A stretch of 64,000 bases of DNA from JAGLON01 sp041394985. GTDB lineage: Bacteria > Zixibacteria > MSB-5A5 > GN15 > JAAZOE01. Shown here one piece after another: positions 43,285 through 52,654 of this stretch. Position 1 is the first letter of the stretch; every line of letters starts with the position of its first letter. Position numbers and translations under genes: made by a program. The stretch lies in contig JAWLBI010000001.1 of assembly GCA_041394985.1 (NCBI GenBank), positions 930,001 through 994,000 on the forward strand. Direction: 5' to 3'. The notes under the pieces were generated by a model that had not been told where the DNA came from, did not search any database, and saw only the letters and a program-made list of their open reading frames with translations.

Positions 43285-44286
43285 TTATGCGCTGAGGGCC
43301 TCGGATGAGGTAATGGCGGCGAGGCGATTGAGAATCGGGTCGCTCGGTATGGACAAATATGTTGCCGCTTTGAGCGCCGATTCAAAGACTTCAGCGGTGG
43401 TCAGGTTCAGGTCTTCGCGGACCAATATATACTGGTGCTCGGAAATTTTGGCCGCGGTCATCGAATACAACTCATAGATAAAGCGCAAAGCAAATCGGCC
43501 GTCGGGGGGGAGGAAGTCCATGATGCCGTCGAGCGTTTTTTCGGCCTCGACCTGGAATTCCGTCAGGCGATTGAAATACCACATGATCATCTTGGTGAAT
43601 TTCAGGCTCTGATTCCAGCCGTTGGCGTTTTTGGCCAGTTCATTGTCATCGACATAGAACATGTCCGTCGTTTCCATATCGATGTAAATCAGCGGCTTTT
43701 GGCCGGATGTAAAATCCTTTTTGAAATCGCGGAGGATATGCACGAGATAGGAGAATATCGCCAGCGGCCGCGCGGCCTTTTTGATATTAAAGGACGGCAG
43801 GATGAGCAGGCTGGCGTCATCGTTGAAGGTGCAGGCGGCCAGGTGCATGAATATCGATGCCGGGGCGACTGCGGCGCCTTCTGAATAATTCAAAAACTGC
43901 TGAAATGTGTCGAACCGATCGTTCTCGATATCGAATTTCATTGCCTGGGCCAGGTCGGTAAACGGCCAGGAGGGAATCTCGAATCGGGCCAGGGCGAATT
44001 TGATGTCCTGGGCATAAGGCAGAGAGTCATCGATTCTCCGCAGCGCGAACATGTCGGCGAAGCGATCGATCTCATCGGAAATCTGCTCTTTGCGGAGCGT
44101 GGTCATGTTTCCGTCTGCTCGATTATTGTCGACGATATCGTCGGCCAGGCGCATGGCGGCATAGGCGGCCAGGAAGGCCCGGAATTTATCGTCCGGTTCC
44201 AGGAAATTGGCGGCCAGATACAGGTTTGGTGTGCCTTTACGGGCGAGATTGTGGCTGAAATCGTTGTTGTTGGTCATAATATTCAT
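43285..44286 (-). CDS. Squalene/phytoene synthase-family protein
   Basis: A 333-residue all-alpha protein of the trans-isoprenyl head-to-head synthase family. The first Asp-rich motif is YAAMRLADDIVDN and the second is LVHILRDFKKD; YSEGAAVAPASIF matches the YC-VAG segment. It may join prenyl diphosphates to squalene, dehydrosqualene or a related C30/C40 product, or it may be one of the diverged HpnC/HpnD-like forms. It is the last gene of a minus-strand set with an ATP-grasp enzyme, a deacetylase-like protein and an FAD oxidase, which hints at a lipid or secondary-metabolite pathway. No clear ribosome site. Confidence 0.85.
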   Translation of the reverse strand: MNIMTNNNDFSHNLARKGTPNLYLAANFLEPDDKFRAFLAAYAAMRLADDIVDNNRADGNMTTLRKEQISDEIDRFADMFALRRIDDSLPYAQDIKFALARFEIPSWPFTDLAQAMKFDIENDRFDTFQQFLNYSEGAAVAPASIFMHLAACTFNDDASLLILPSFNIKKAARPLAIFSYLVHILRDFKKDFTSGQKPLIYIDMETTDMFYVDDNELAKNANGWNQSLKFTKMIMWYFNRLTEFQVEAEKTLDGIMDFLPPDGRFALRFIYELYSMTAAKISEHQYILVREDLNLTTAEVFESALKAATYLSIPSDPILNRLAAITSSEALSA

Positions 44287-44338
44287 TTATACGGGATTTC
44301 AAGAATAAAGTCGAACAATAACTGGGGAATGGTCAAAT

Positions 44339-45592
44339 TTAACGCTTTTTTACAATGCGAGCGAAAAACTCAGATATCATTTGACCGGTGATTTTCTTCG
44401 TTCCCGGCCAGTCCGAGAAGTCGATATCATCCAGATACAATCGCCGGAAGTTGAAATAATCCAGCGTATTGTAGACTATTCGGCGACCGTGGAGGATGTT
44501 GAGTACATACGATAAGGTATCGGAGAATAATATTCGGGCGCGAATTTTGTTCAGGTTCGTGGCTTCCGGAATGTCTCGCCCCTGAGCCGCTCGGCATAAC
44601 AGTACCGGGAAGTTGATGCCGTTGACTATGGCCAGAGGCACCGAACCCCAGAAGCGCGGGTTGGCCTCGAGGAATTTATATTCGAATCCGTCGCCGCGGT
44701 TGATTTCCTTCAATTCGAACATGACCACGCCGTGCCAGTTCAGTGTATCGAGCAAGCCGGACAGGTTTTGCGCAATCGGATGTCCCTTGACCGGCCATGG
44801 TTCGCGACTGGTGGATGCGCCGCCGGAGATCGGGTATTCACGAACGCGCTTATGCCCGAAGTGGTGAATGAATGCCGGATTATCCCAGCGAATCGAGGAA
44901 ATCCCGACACCGCGGCCGATGATGTTTTCCTGCACAATGATGTCGGCATTTTCCAGATTGTTACAGGCGGCCTCGAATTCCTGTGCATTGCGTACGCGAT
45001 AGACGCCGACCGATGAGGTCGACCGCCGGGTTTTCACGATGAGCGGAAAGACGATACCGTTGTTGGCATTGAGAAATGTCTGTGCATCTTGATAATTGTC
45101 AATCGGATCGCAGGGGACGCCTGTGATGCCTGCCTTTATAAGAATCTCCGTTGTCGGTGGCGTTGTGTCGCCGATGGAAATTGTATGAGGCAGATATTGC
45201 TGGCCGATGTTCGCGGCCATCAGTTCGAAGAAGTATTTCTTATCGTGCAACAGCAGGAGCTTGTAATAATTCTCGAAGGGGAACAGGGCCTGCTTCGTGA
45301 TTCTATCGCGGTGTTTGGCCAGCGCCATCATTTCAGCGGCGTTGACAGGTAAGACGATGTCGAAGTTTTCTTTTTCTATATGTGCAGCGACGGCATCGAC
45401 GAAGGCATCCTCATCTATTTTCGGGTTGGGGTAAATGAGATTTTTCGATTTATCGGCAATGCGATTGGAATTAAGGCCGGGTGCGCCGGGGCGATAGTCT
45501 CCGCCGTTGACTTTGTATCCGTCGTCGGCGAGGCGCTTCAGGATATTCCAGCCCTTGACGAAGCAGTTGAGGACGAGTACCCGACCGCTCAT
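44339..45592 (-). CDS. ATP-grasp family ligase
   Basis: A 417-residue ATP-grasp enzyme: an N-terminal PreATP-grasp fold (VLVLNCFVKGWNILKRL), ATP-binding IVKTRRSTSSVGVYRV and VQENIIGRGVGIS, and metal-binding YKFLEANPRFWGSVPLAI. It forms an acyl-phosphate and couples it to an amine, thiol or alcohol; the substrates are not predictable. The MSGRVLVLN start has GGAG upstream. It sits 52 bp upstream of the squalene-synthase-like gene and ~70 bp downstream of the deacetylase-like gene. Confidence 0.87.
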   Translation of the reverse strand: MSGRVLVLNCFVKGWNILKRLADDGYKVNGGDYRPGAPGLNSNRIADKSKNLIYPNPKIDEDAFVDAVAAHIEKENFDIVLPVNAAEMMALAKHRDRITKQALFPFENYYKLLLLHDKKYFFELMAANIGQQYLPHTISIGDTTPPTTEILIKAGITGVPCDPIDNYQDAQTFLNANNGIVFPLIVKTRRSTSSVGVYRVRNAQEFEAACNNLENADIIVQENIIGRGVGISSIRWDNPAFIHHFGHKRVREYPISGGASTSREPWPVKGHPIAQNLSGLLDTLNWHGVVMFELKEINRGDGFEYKFLEANPRFWGSVPLAIVNGINFPVLLCRAAQGRDIPEATNLNKIRARILFSDTLSYVLNILHGRRIVYNTLDYFNFRRLYLDDIDFSDWPGTKKITGQMISEFFARIVKKR

Positions 45593-45622
45593 GAGGCATA
45601 CTCCGATTTCATAAATGGAATT

Positions 45623-45648
45623 GGCGGCAGATGTGGACATCTGCCGCC
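45623..45648. repeat. Palindromic repeat GGCGGCAGATGT-GG-ACATCTGCCGCC
   Basis: A 26-bp perfect palindrome between the deacetylase-like and ATP-grasp genes. Its core GGCAGATGTGGACATCTGCC is also at 39361-39384. It belongs to the dispersed repeat family. Confidence 0.8.
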
Positions 45649-45661
45649 CACGAATTCTTCT

Positions 45662-46558
45662 CTAAGCCGCATCGTGTTTTCCTGCTTTGTCCCCGACCAG
45701 TTTTCCCTTATAGCCGGAAGTTCCCATGAACCGTTTGACCATATTTTTTATTGTATCAAGACCGAAGTCGAACAGCCAGGTGAGCGGGTCGCCGGACCAG
45801 CGGTCCGGGTGCATATTCATGTAGACGCGGCGGTTGTTCGGATTCTTGAGAATCGCCTTTAAATCGGCCAGCGAATTGAGTTTCGCAGTCGGGCAATCGT
45901 CGATATGGTCTTTCAGGTTATACCGGGGATTGAAACGTCCGGTATCGGGGATATAGACATCGAAATCCTTACCGGTGATGTCGATTGATGCATCGCCGAT
46001 AAGCCGTTCGGATACTTTTTCTCTCACCATGTCCCGGTCGAAGGTGAAGGCGAGTTCATCGAGAAAGCGTTCGTCTCGCAGAAGGTGAACGACCTGGCGA
46101 TTATCGACATCCGATATTGGATTGCCGTGTGCGCAGACGGTTTTGATCGGAAAGCCGAGTTTGTCCAGATCAAGCAGGGAACCGACGAAAAAGCCGACGG
46201 CGTCGCGGGCGACCTGGTTGTTCGGGGCTTTTTGGTGCGTATCGACTTCTTCGTAGTGATAGCCGATTTGATGGCCGAGGTCGGCGATTTGGCGAATCAG
46301 ATTCAGCTGTTCGTCGCTATCAAAGAATTGACGGCGCACATAATAGGTCGTGTACGTCTTGCGCTCGGCCTCGATTTTAGCCAGCACCAGCGCCCGTTTG
46401 GGGTAATAATCGACATCGTGGCGAATGGCGACGAATCGCCCTTCCGGTACAAATCCCTCGATTCGAGATTCGATTATTTTCTCGATTCCGTGAACAGTGA
46501 ATTCGGCATCGGAAATCGTGTCCAGCAGGTGTCGATATGAGTCAAAGGTAAATAGCAT
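45662..46558 (-). CDS. Polysaccharide-deacetylase-like (NodB-fold) protein
   Basis: A 298-residue protein with the pattern of carbohydrate esterase family 4/NodB: AIRHDVDYYPKRAL with the catalytic Asp pair, the metal-binding GHQIGYHYEEVDTH, and the C-terminal CAHGNPISDVD segment. No signal peptide is present, so it would act in the cytoplasm or on a lipid-linked or small substrate. It probably works with the ATP-grasp enzyme encoded directly downstream. Confidence 0.78.
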   Translation of the reverse strand: MLFTFDSYRHLLDTISDAEFTVHGIEKIIESRIEGFVPEGRFVAIRHDVDYYPKRALVLAKIEAERKTYTTYYVRRQFFDSDEQLNLIRQIADLGHQIGYHYEEVDTHQKAPNNQVARDAVGFFVGSLLDLDKLGFPIKTVCAHGNPISDVDNRQVVHLLRDERFLDELAFTFDRDMVREKVSERLIGDASIDITGKDFDVYIPDTGRFNPRYNLKDHIDDCPTAKLNSLADLKAILKNPNNRRVYMNMHPDRWSGDPLTWLFDFGLDTIKNMVKRFMGTSGYKGKLVGDKAGKHDAA

Positions 46559-46662
46559 ACACTGTTATACGCGCCAAAATTAAAAATCGCCGTCTCCGGT
46601 CGGAGTATCGGCATTATTCCAATGTGTTATAATATAATGACCTGTCGAGGATGTAAAGGGGA

Positions 46663-47403
46663 TTATCTGATAATCGGCAGGGTATTGGCCGGATCATATT
46701 CCTGTTTGATTTTGCGGCACATGTCACCGAGTGGTGTGTTGCCGTTCAATTCATTCAGGAACCGGTTAAAATCGGGGGCAAAAAGCTGCACCGGATGCAT
46801 TTCATCCCGCTTCGAAATCGGCAGCACTCGGAACGACAGATTGACTAACATCCCAAGCATCCCCCAGCTATTGAAGAAAATCCGCGAGATGTCATAGCCG
46901 GATACGGATTTGAATGTTACTGCACCGGGTGTCACGATGGAGCCGTCCGGCAATACTGCGGTGACCGATAGCAGCGAGCGATTAAGTGGAACGGTATGCG
47001 TTCCGTCGCCGCCCGCGAGACCGATAGCGAATGCGCCTCCGCAGGATCCGGGATATTGCGTATCGCTGAATGGGAACCAGAGGTTGTATTCGGCCAGAAC
47101 CTTGTTAAGCTCCTTGAGCGGGTATCCCGCCCCGACCGTGACAAAAAAATCTTTGTCGCCGACCTCAATGATATCGTTGAGGCGATCTGATTTCAGTACC
47201 AGGAGTTCGGCAAATTTTTCGCCGACCGGATCGATGTTGTTTCCGAATCCGGAAATAAAGCATTTCTGGCCAGCTTTTCCAGTGCGTCCGAAAATGTCGG
47301 CAATTTCCTGCGGAGTTTCAGGGTGGAAGGTGGCGATTGATTTTTGCCAGGTCATCCCCAAGGGGTAGGCCGCCGTCAGTTCGTGTTCCAGTCGCGTGTT
47401 CAT
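46663..47403 (-). CDS. FAD-binding PCMH-type oxidase/dehydrogenase (GlcD/GlcE-like)
   Basis: A 246-residue, short FAD oxidase. The PCMH FAD domain is complete (GFGNNIDPVGEKF, VTVGAGYPLKEL, YPGSCGGAFAIGLAGGDG, SVTAVLPDGSIVTPG, SGYDISRIFFNSWGMLG). The C-terminal tail is IKQEYDPANTLPI, like the IK..FDP end of glycolate oxidases, but most of the substrate domain is missing. This matches GlcE-like compact forms. The MNTRLEHEL start was chosen because the residues upstream cover a hairpin repeat. First gene of the minus-strand set. Confidence 0.85.
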   Translation of the reverse strand: MNTRLEHELTAAYPLGMTWQKSIATFHPETPQEIADIFGRTGKAGQKCFISGFGNNIDPVGEKFAELLVLKSDRLNDIIEVGDKDFFVTVGAGYPLKELNKVLAEYNLWFPFSDTQYPGSCGGAFAIGLAGGDGTHTVPLNRSLLSVTAVLPDGSIVTPGAVTFKSVSGYDISRIFFNSWGMLGMLVNLSFRVLPISKRDEMHPVQLFAPDFNRFLNELNGNTPLGDMCRKIKQEYDPANTLPIIR

Positions 47404-47734
47404 AGTGCCGGTATATACGCAAGACTCATGGCGCCGGTCAAGCATAAAGTATGAGGAGGCGGTGCCGGGTAGGGAGGGGTGTTTTAGAGCTGCTTTCCCC
47501 AAGGCAAAGCCTTGGAGTACACTGTAAAGTTGGGTCAACTCTTACGCCCGGGAACGAAAGCGGGCGGACTTGTCTGCGCTTGACAAAAAACGATTTTCCC
47601 GTATCTTATAACTAATACCGTGATAGGGCACGGTTACATCTTAGACATTTTTATACGACAACTGGGTTTGTGGCCTTTATACGTGCTATTCGTGTGACAA
47701 CACACTAAACCTTTCTCTATAAAGGCGGGTTGAG
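47404..47734. other. Divergent intergenic region
   Basis: Contains the hairpin CCAAGGCAAAGCCTTGG (about 47501-47517) and a CCCG/CGGG-type stem near 47548, both like the dispersed repeats. The promoter of the plus-strand membrane protein genes follows (TTGACA 47580). No gene. Confidence 0.5.
47580..47607 (+). promoter_or_regulatory. Promoter of the GT-C/TPR gene pair
   Basis: TTGACA (47580-47585), 16 bases, TATCTT (47602-47607). Confidence 0.5.
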
Positions 47735-49768
47735 ATGTCCTCACCATCCGCCGGCATACGCTCGCCCCGAGCGCCGCTTGTCGTTGGCCTTCTTCTGTTG
47801 CTCTGGGCAATGCACTGGCTGCCGTTTCTTTTCCCGCAGTCTCGGCTGTGGGGTATCAACCATTTATTATTCGCACCGCTCTGGGCGCGCATAGTATTCG
47901 GTATCGGTGGTTTGTGTCTTGTGCTCTTTGCCTTTTCAGCCTTTCGCGATTTTGCAAACCGATGGTTTGCTATGGTTGCCGAGGCGCTTTTTTCCGAAAA
48001 GCCGCTCGCACGCTGGCTCATCGTTTCGCTGATTTCAGTAGCGCTGTTTTGGTTTTTGCGGCCGTCGCTGTTTTGGCTGGGCGATTCTTATTCCGTTCCG
48101 GTCAATATCGGTAATGATATCCCGACCGTATTTAAATGGTCGGAAATGGGGGCCATCTTTATCGCGCATGCGGTCGCGCAATTATTCCCGCAACGCGGCG
48201 CTGAAGTCGGGCGATTGGCTTATGCCGTTATTTCGGTCGTGTCCGGTGGGGTTACCGTCTTTTTATTGTTTACGCTGGCCAGGGCTTTGACTGAAGATGC
48301 GCGGCAACGATTATTAGTGTGGTGCGTACTCGTATTCGGCGGATGGCTGCTCTTGTTCTTTGGATATACGGAAAACTACCCGATCCTGTGGCCGTTTATC
48401 ATCGCATATATATACAGTTCGGTTCTATATCTGGAGAAGCGGGCGCCGCTTCTGATACCCGCAATATTATTACTCCTTGCGGTCGTTATTCATTTACAGG
48501 CGCTGTTTATTGCACCGTCGCTGTTGGTACTATTGTTTGCCCGAGGACGGTTGGCGAAGTTTTATCACAACAATCGGACATTGGTCTGGGCGGCGATTGT
48601 CGTCGTGTTTGGGGCAGGAATATATAATATCGTACGTCTTTATACTCATTCACTCGAATTCATGCTCGCAGTCATACCATTGTTTAAGGGCCGACCACCT
48701 GCCGCCGATTATAGCCTTTTCTCGTTGCCACATATTTTCGATTGCCTGAATCAATTACTTTTGTTGTCGCCATTGCTGATTCTGTTTGTCGTCGCTTCGG
48801 GAAAATGGAAAAGGCCCATATTCCATTCTAAGGCGGACCAGTTTTTGGGTTTGTCGGCGATTGGTGGCCTGATTTTCCTCTGTACGATTGACCCGAAGCT
48901 TGGCATGGGGCGAGACTGGGATCTGTTTGCTCTGGCGGGTTTTTTCCCGCTAATTTGGCTCTCTCTGCGTGCTGTGCCTCGTATTGCATCCGGTTTATAT
49001 CCGGCTATTGCTGTCACCGCAGTTATACTGGTATTCCCGTTTTTGACTTCGCAGCTTGCCGAGCAGTCATCTTTATCCAGGTTCGAATATTTATTGAATC
49101 TCGATATGTCTCGTGCCCGCACCGGGATGCATATGCTCAAAGAATTCTATGCCGAAAATGGGCAACCAAAAAAGGCAGATAGTCTCGATAGTATATTGCG
49201 ACAGTCGTTTCCGGAATACACACTGGTGCCATTGGCGTATTCCTATTTAGAGTCGGGTGATTTTTCGAATGCGCATCGGCTGGCGGATTCAGTCTTTCGA
49301 GTGAATCCATATTCTAACGAAGTCTTGGTCCTGCGGGGAAATATTCTCGTACAATCCAGGCAATTCCAGAGGGCGATTAGTGATTTCGAGATGGCGGCAT
49401 CTCTGGGACAATATGACGCCAGAATCCTGACGTCTCTCGGTTCGGCGTACGGTCACACGCGCCAGACCCAAAAGGCATTCGACTGCTTTAAACAGGCGTT
49501 GTCGTTGAATTCCGAGCACTGGGAAGCATACGAAGGTATGGCGATTATATATTTCGAGGTCGGCAAGTATGATTCCTCTCTGGTTTGTATCAGAAAATAT
49601 ATTGCCGAAGACGGTCGCAAGCCGGAATCTCTCATGCTGGCCGGGTACTGCGCGTATAATTTGGGAAAAAACAGTCTTGCCCGGGGATATTTCGAGCGGT
49701 ATCTCTCCGTAGCGCCCAACAGTTCGTACCGGGAGCGGGTAGAAAACACACTTGCGACAATTCAGTAA
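47735..49768 (+). CDS. Polytopic membrane protein with TPR tail 1 (GT-C/TMTC-like)
   Basis: A 677-residue protein. About eleven to twelve membrane helices (residues ~15-440), with a conserved extracytoplasmic-loop motif WLGDSYSVPVNIGNDI and a later GMGRDWDLFALAGF. Four or five TPR units follow (~480-677). This order resembles TMTC/PMT-like GT-C glycosyltransferases, in which acidic residues of the first loop bind the lipid-linked donor. The assignment is by architecture only. SD AGGCGG. It is followed by a paralogue 48 bp downstream, pointing to tandem duplication. Confidence 0.72.
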   Translation: MSSPSAGIRSPRAPLVVGLLLLLWAMHWLPFLFPQSRLWGINHLLFAPLWARIVFGIGGLCLVLFAFSAFRDFANRWFAMVAEALFSEKPLARWLIVSLISVALFWFLRPSLFWLGDSYSVPVNIGNDIPTVFKWSEMGAIFIAHAVAQLFPQRGAEVGRLAYAVISVVSGGVTVFLLFTLARALTEDARQRLLVWCVLVFGGWLLLFFGYTENYPILWPFIIAYIYSSVLYLEKRAPLLIPAILLLLAVVIHLQALFIAPSLLVLLFARGRLAKFYHNNRTLVWAAIVVVFGAGIYNIVRLYTHSLEFMLAVIPLFKGRPPAADYSLFSLPHIFDCLNQLLLLSPLLILFVVASGKWKRPIFHSKADQFLGLSAIGGLIFLCTIDPKLGMGRDWDLFALAGFFPLIWLSLRAVPRIASGLYPAIAVTAVILVFPFLTSQLAEQSSLSRFEYLLNLDMSRARTGMHMLKEFYAENGQPKKADSLDSILRQSFPEYTLVPLAYSYLESGDFSNAHRLADSVFRVNPYSNEVLVLRGNILVQSRQFQRAISDFEMAASLGQYDARILTSLGSAYGHTRQTQKAFDCFKQALSLNSEHWEAYEGMAIIYFEVGKYDSSLVCIRKYIAEDGRKPESLMLAGYCAYNLGKNSLARGYFERYLSVAPNSSYRERVENTLATIQ

Positions 49769-49816
49769 TGTCCATGTATGTATTGACCGGAATGGCCGGA
49801 CTCGTTATCATATATC

Positions 49817-51871
49817 ATGAGTGAATCGACAACATCCCGACAATCGGTTTCAGGCGTTCTTATTCCGTGTTATTTGGTCTGGGTTCTTCATCTGCTGGTA
49901 TTATTGTGCGCCGACTGCCGCGTGTGGGGTATCAATCATTTACAATTCCTTCCGCCGATATTCACCTATGCCTATATCTTTATTGGGTTAGTGTCTCCCT
50001 TGATCCTGTTGCCTCGTATGGAAACCATCATTTCAAATGGGCTGGAGAAAGTTTCCGGCCTTTTCGAAACATGGCGAGTTGTCCGGTGGCTGGTTATCTC
50101 ATTGGTTGCGGTTGTCTTGTTTGCGGTGTTTCGCGCACCGGTGACGCTTCTCGGGGACGGATATGCGGTCGTCAACAACATCGGCAATGAATTGCCGGTC
50201 GTGTTTAAATGGACCGAGACCGGGGCGGTGCACATTGTATACTGGGTGTCACTGTTATTGCCGGTCGAGGGGCTGGCGCGAGGCGAAATCGGGTATGCGA
50301 TCACCTCTATTGCCTCGGGGGGGATATCGATATTTCTTTTCGGAGCGATCGCTTTTACATTAACGAACGATGCACTCTCACGCCTGATTTCATTTTGCCT
50401 CTTGCTCTGCTCGGGATGGATACTGTTGTTTTTCGGGTATACAGAAAATTATCCCATGCTGTGGCCATTTATGCTGCTTTTCATATTGGCGGCGATACAG
50501 TATTTGCAAATGAGACGATCGTTGGTTTGGCCCGTCGCGCTGTTCATACTGGCAATGGTCATTCACTTGCAGACATTGTTTTTTGCTCCGGCGCTCCTGG
50601 TGCTTTTCTTCGGTCGGGGCAGAGGGCTTGTCTTTTATAAGAATCATACGCGCACGATTTGGTTTGGCATCGGTATTCTCATCGCAGCGCTGATCGCTGC
50701 GTTTGTCTGGAAATATACGACATCGTTGGCATTCATGGTCAATTTCCTGCCTCTGCTCGAAGGCCGACCCTCCGGTCCCGGGTACACGATATTTTCATTT
50801 TCGCATATTCTCGATATTGCAAATCTGAGTCTGTTGTTAATTCCCGTGTGGCCGGCGTTGCTGTATCTTGCATGGCGCAATCGCAATGCACTCCGATCTG
50901 ATATCGTGGCTATCTTCCTGATGGTGTTGTCGGCGAGCGGATTCGTCTTTTTATTCATTGTCGATCCCCGGTTGGGGCTGGGGCGAGACTGGGATTTGTT
51001 CGCCATGGCGATGCTGGGGCCGGCGCTTGTACTCCTGCGGCTGGCTTTTATCTCTGACATCAAACGTGGATTGTCAGGTATCCTCATTATCATAGCCGCG
51101 ATTTCTACTGTTCCGTATATCGTCGCGAATGTCGTCAAGGAACCATCCATTTCGTATTTCCGGACGTTGTGTGAACTTGATCCGGTGCGTTCTCGGAGCG
51201 GGTTAGTCACCTTGCGGAATTACTATTTCGATAATCGAGATTCGGCCAGCGGCGATGCGATTGAATTAATATTAAAGGATCGATTTCCTCAGGCACGTCT
51301 TGGGTATATTGTCGATAATCTTCTGGATCACAAGCAATTTGATTATGCCGGGGTTCTGGCGGATTCCATTTATCGCATCAATCCCTATGTTGTTGACGGT
51401 TTCAATATGAAGGGAACCGTGTTTCTGAAGTCGGGATATTTGGACAGCGCGGAATATTATTATAAGCAATCGGCCGAACTCGCCCCATATGAGTATCGGA
51501 CACATGTCCATCTGTCCGCGATTTACTCGCGGAAGGGAGACAAGGATGAGATGTGGAAACACTTGTGGCGGGCATTTGAGCTGAACCCGACCAAGCTCAC
51601 CGTCATTCATCCCATCGCGATGGAATTTTATCTCGGGCAGAAGTACGATTCGGCCATTGTCTATTCCAATAGGATGCTCTCGCTCGATTCGACCTTTGCC
51701 GACGGTTATTTGATCAAGGGATTATCCCAGGTATTCAAACGCTCTTTTACTGAAGCCCGTGTAAATCTTGAGACATACCGGCAGTTTGATTCTACTTCTG
51801 AAAGGTCCGGTTTGGCGCTGCGGGCATTACAGAAAATGAAGGAGTTGAAGACCGCTGAAGGACAAAAATAG
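49817..51871 (+). CDS. Polytopic membrane protein with TPR tail 2, paralogue of the preceding gene
   Basis: A 684-residue paralogue with the same topology. It keeps LLGDGYAVVNNIGNEL, the FFGYTENYPMLWPFMLL helix (nearly shared with paralogue 1: FFGYTENYPILWPFI) and GLGRDWDLFAMAML. The TPR tail (~490-680) is more diverged. Both may be cotranscribed. The shared GRDWD and GYTENYP motifs are probably catalytic or structural. Confidence 0.72.
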   Translation: MSESTTSRQSVSGVLIPCYLVWVLHLLVLLCADCRVWGINHLQFLPPIFTYAYIFIGLVSPLILLPRMETIISNGLEKVSGLFETWRVVRWLVISLVAVVLFAVFRAPVTLLGDGYAVVNNIGNELPVVFKWTETGAVHIVYWVSLLLPVEGLARGEIGYAITSIASGGISIFLFGAIAFTLTNDALSRLISFCLLLCSGWILLFFGYTENYPMLWPFMLLFILAAIQYLQMRRSLVWPVALFILAMVIHLQTLFFAPALLVLFFGRGRGLVFYKNHTRTIWFGIGILIAALIAAFVWKYTTSLAFMVNFLPLLEGRPSGPGYTIFSFSHILDIANLSLLLIPVWPALLYLAWRNRNALRSDIVAIFLMVLSASGFVFLFIVDPRLGLGRDWDLFAMAMLGPALVLLRLAFISDIKRGLSGILIIIAAISTVPYIVANVVKEPSISYFRTLCELDPVRSRSGLVTLRNYYFDNRDSASGDAIELILKDRFPQARLGYIVDNLLDHKQFDYAGVLADSIYRINPYVVDGFNMKGTVFLKSGYLDSAEYYYKQSAELAPYEYRTHVHLSAIYSRKGDKDEMWKHLWRAFELNPTKLTVIHPIAMEFYLGQKYDSAIVYSNRMLSLDSTFADGYLIKGLSQVFKRSFTEARVNLETYRQFDSTSERSGLALRALQKMKELKTAEGQK

Positions 51872-51902
51872 GGACCGCCGCGGTCGACGGCCCCTTGTCC
51901 GG

Positions 51903-52514
51903 TTATTTCAAAGCCAGTAATTCGTCAATTTTCGATGTCAATTGTTCATCTTCCGGAGTAACCGCCGAGTCATAGCGGGCGACGAGATTCCCGTGCTTAT
52001 CGAGTAAAAACTTTCCGAAATTCCATTTTATGTCACCGGGAAGCGATGATTCTTCGGTCAGATATTTATAGAGTCCGTGAATATCATCACCCTTGACGGA
52101 AATCTTTGACATCATCGGGAAGGTGACGTCGAATTTGGTCTGACAGAAATTGAGGATTTCCTCGTTAGAGCCCGGTTCCTGTCCTCCGAAGTTGTTGGCC
52201 GGGAATCCGATGATGACAAGGCCGTCATCCTTTTTAGAGCGATACAATTCTTCCAGACCGGCATACTGCTTGGTGTAGCCGCACTGGCTGGCGACATTGA
52301 CCAGCAGGACGACGTGACCCTCGAAGTCCTTCAGTGAAGTATCCTCGCCCGTTATGGTTTTGAACGGTATCGATTTATAGTCAACAGCCTGCATCGGAGC
52401 CTCCTCGTGGGTCATCGTTGTCGTGTCGGATTCGGCATTGTCCTGTCCGGCGTTACCGCAGGCCGTCAGGACAAAGACGGCGAAAACTGCGGATATAATT
52501 AAGCGAATGGTCAT
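51903..52514 (-). CDS. Glutathione-peroxidase-family lipoprotein
   Basis: A 203-residue protein with a lipobox (FVLTACGN, Cys ~19). The GPx domain has NVASQCGYTKQY with a peroxidatic Cys (not Sec), GFPANNFGGQEPGSNEEI with the active-site Gln, and WNFGKFLLD with Trp and Asn. Such Cys-GPx enzymes use thioredoxin to reduce peroxides. The lipid anchor predicts envelope peroxide defence. It is a single gene. Confidence 0.93.
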   Translation of the reverse strand: MTIRLIISAVFAVFVLTACGNAGQDNAESDTTTMTHEEAPMQAVDYKSIPFKTITGEDTSLKDFEGHVVLLVNVASQCGYTKQYAGLEELYRSKKDDGLVIIGFPANNFGGQEPGSNEEILNFCQTKFDVTFPMMSKISVKGDDIHGLYKYLTEESSLPGDIKWNFGKFLLDKHGNLVARYDSAVTPEDEQLTSKIDELLALK

Positions 52515-52602
52515 TGCGTTTCCCCTTGCGAAATAGGTTTGTTAGTAAAACAGGACTTATGTGGTCTATGTTCCATAAGATTTCCTTTTATAGAAAATAC
52601 AT

Positions 52603-52635
52603 AAAAAAGGCCCGCCGATTTCTCGGCGGGCCGGG
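52603..52635 (-). terminator. Terminator of the 949-aa dockerin protein gene
   Basis: On the minus strand GGCCCGCCGA pairs with TCGGCGGGCC and is followed by six Ts. Confidence 0.8.
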
Positions 52636-52654
52636 GGAACGTGGATTCGAGCGC

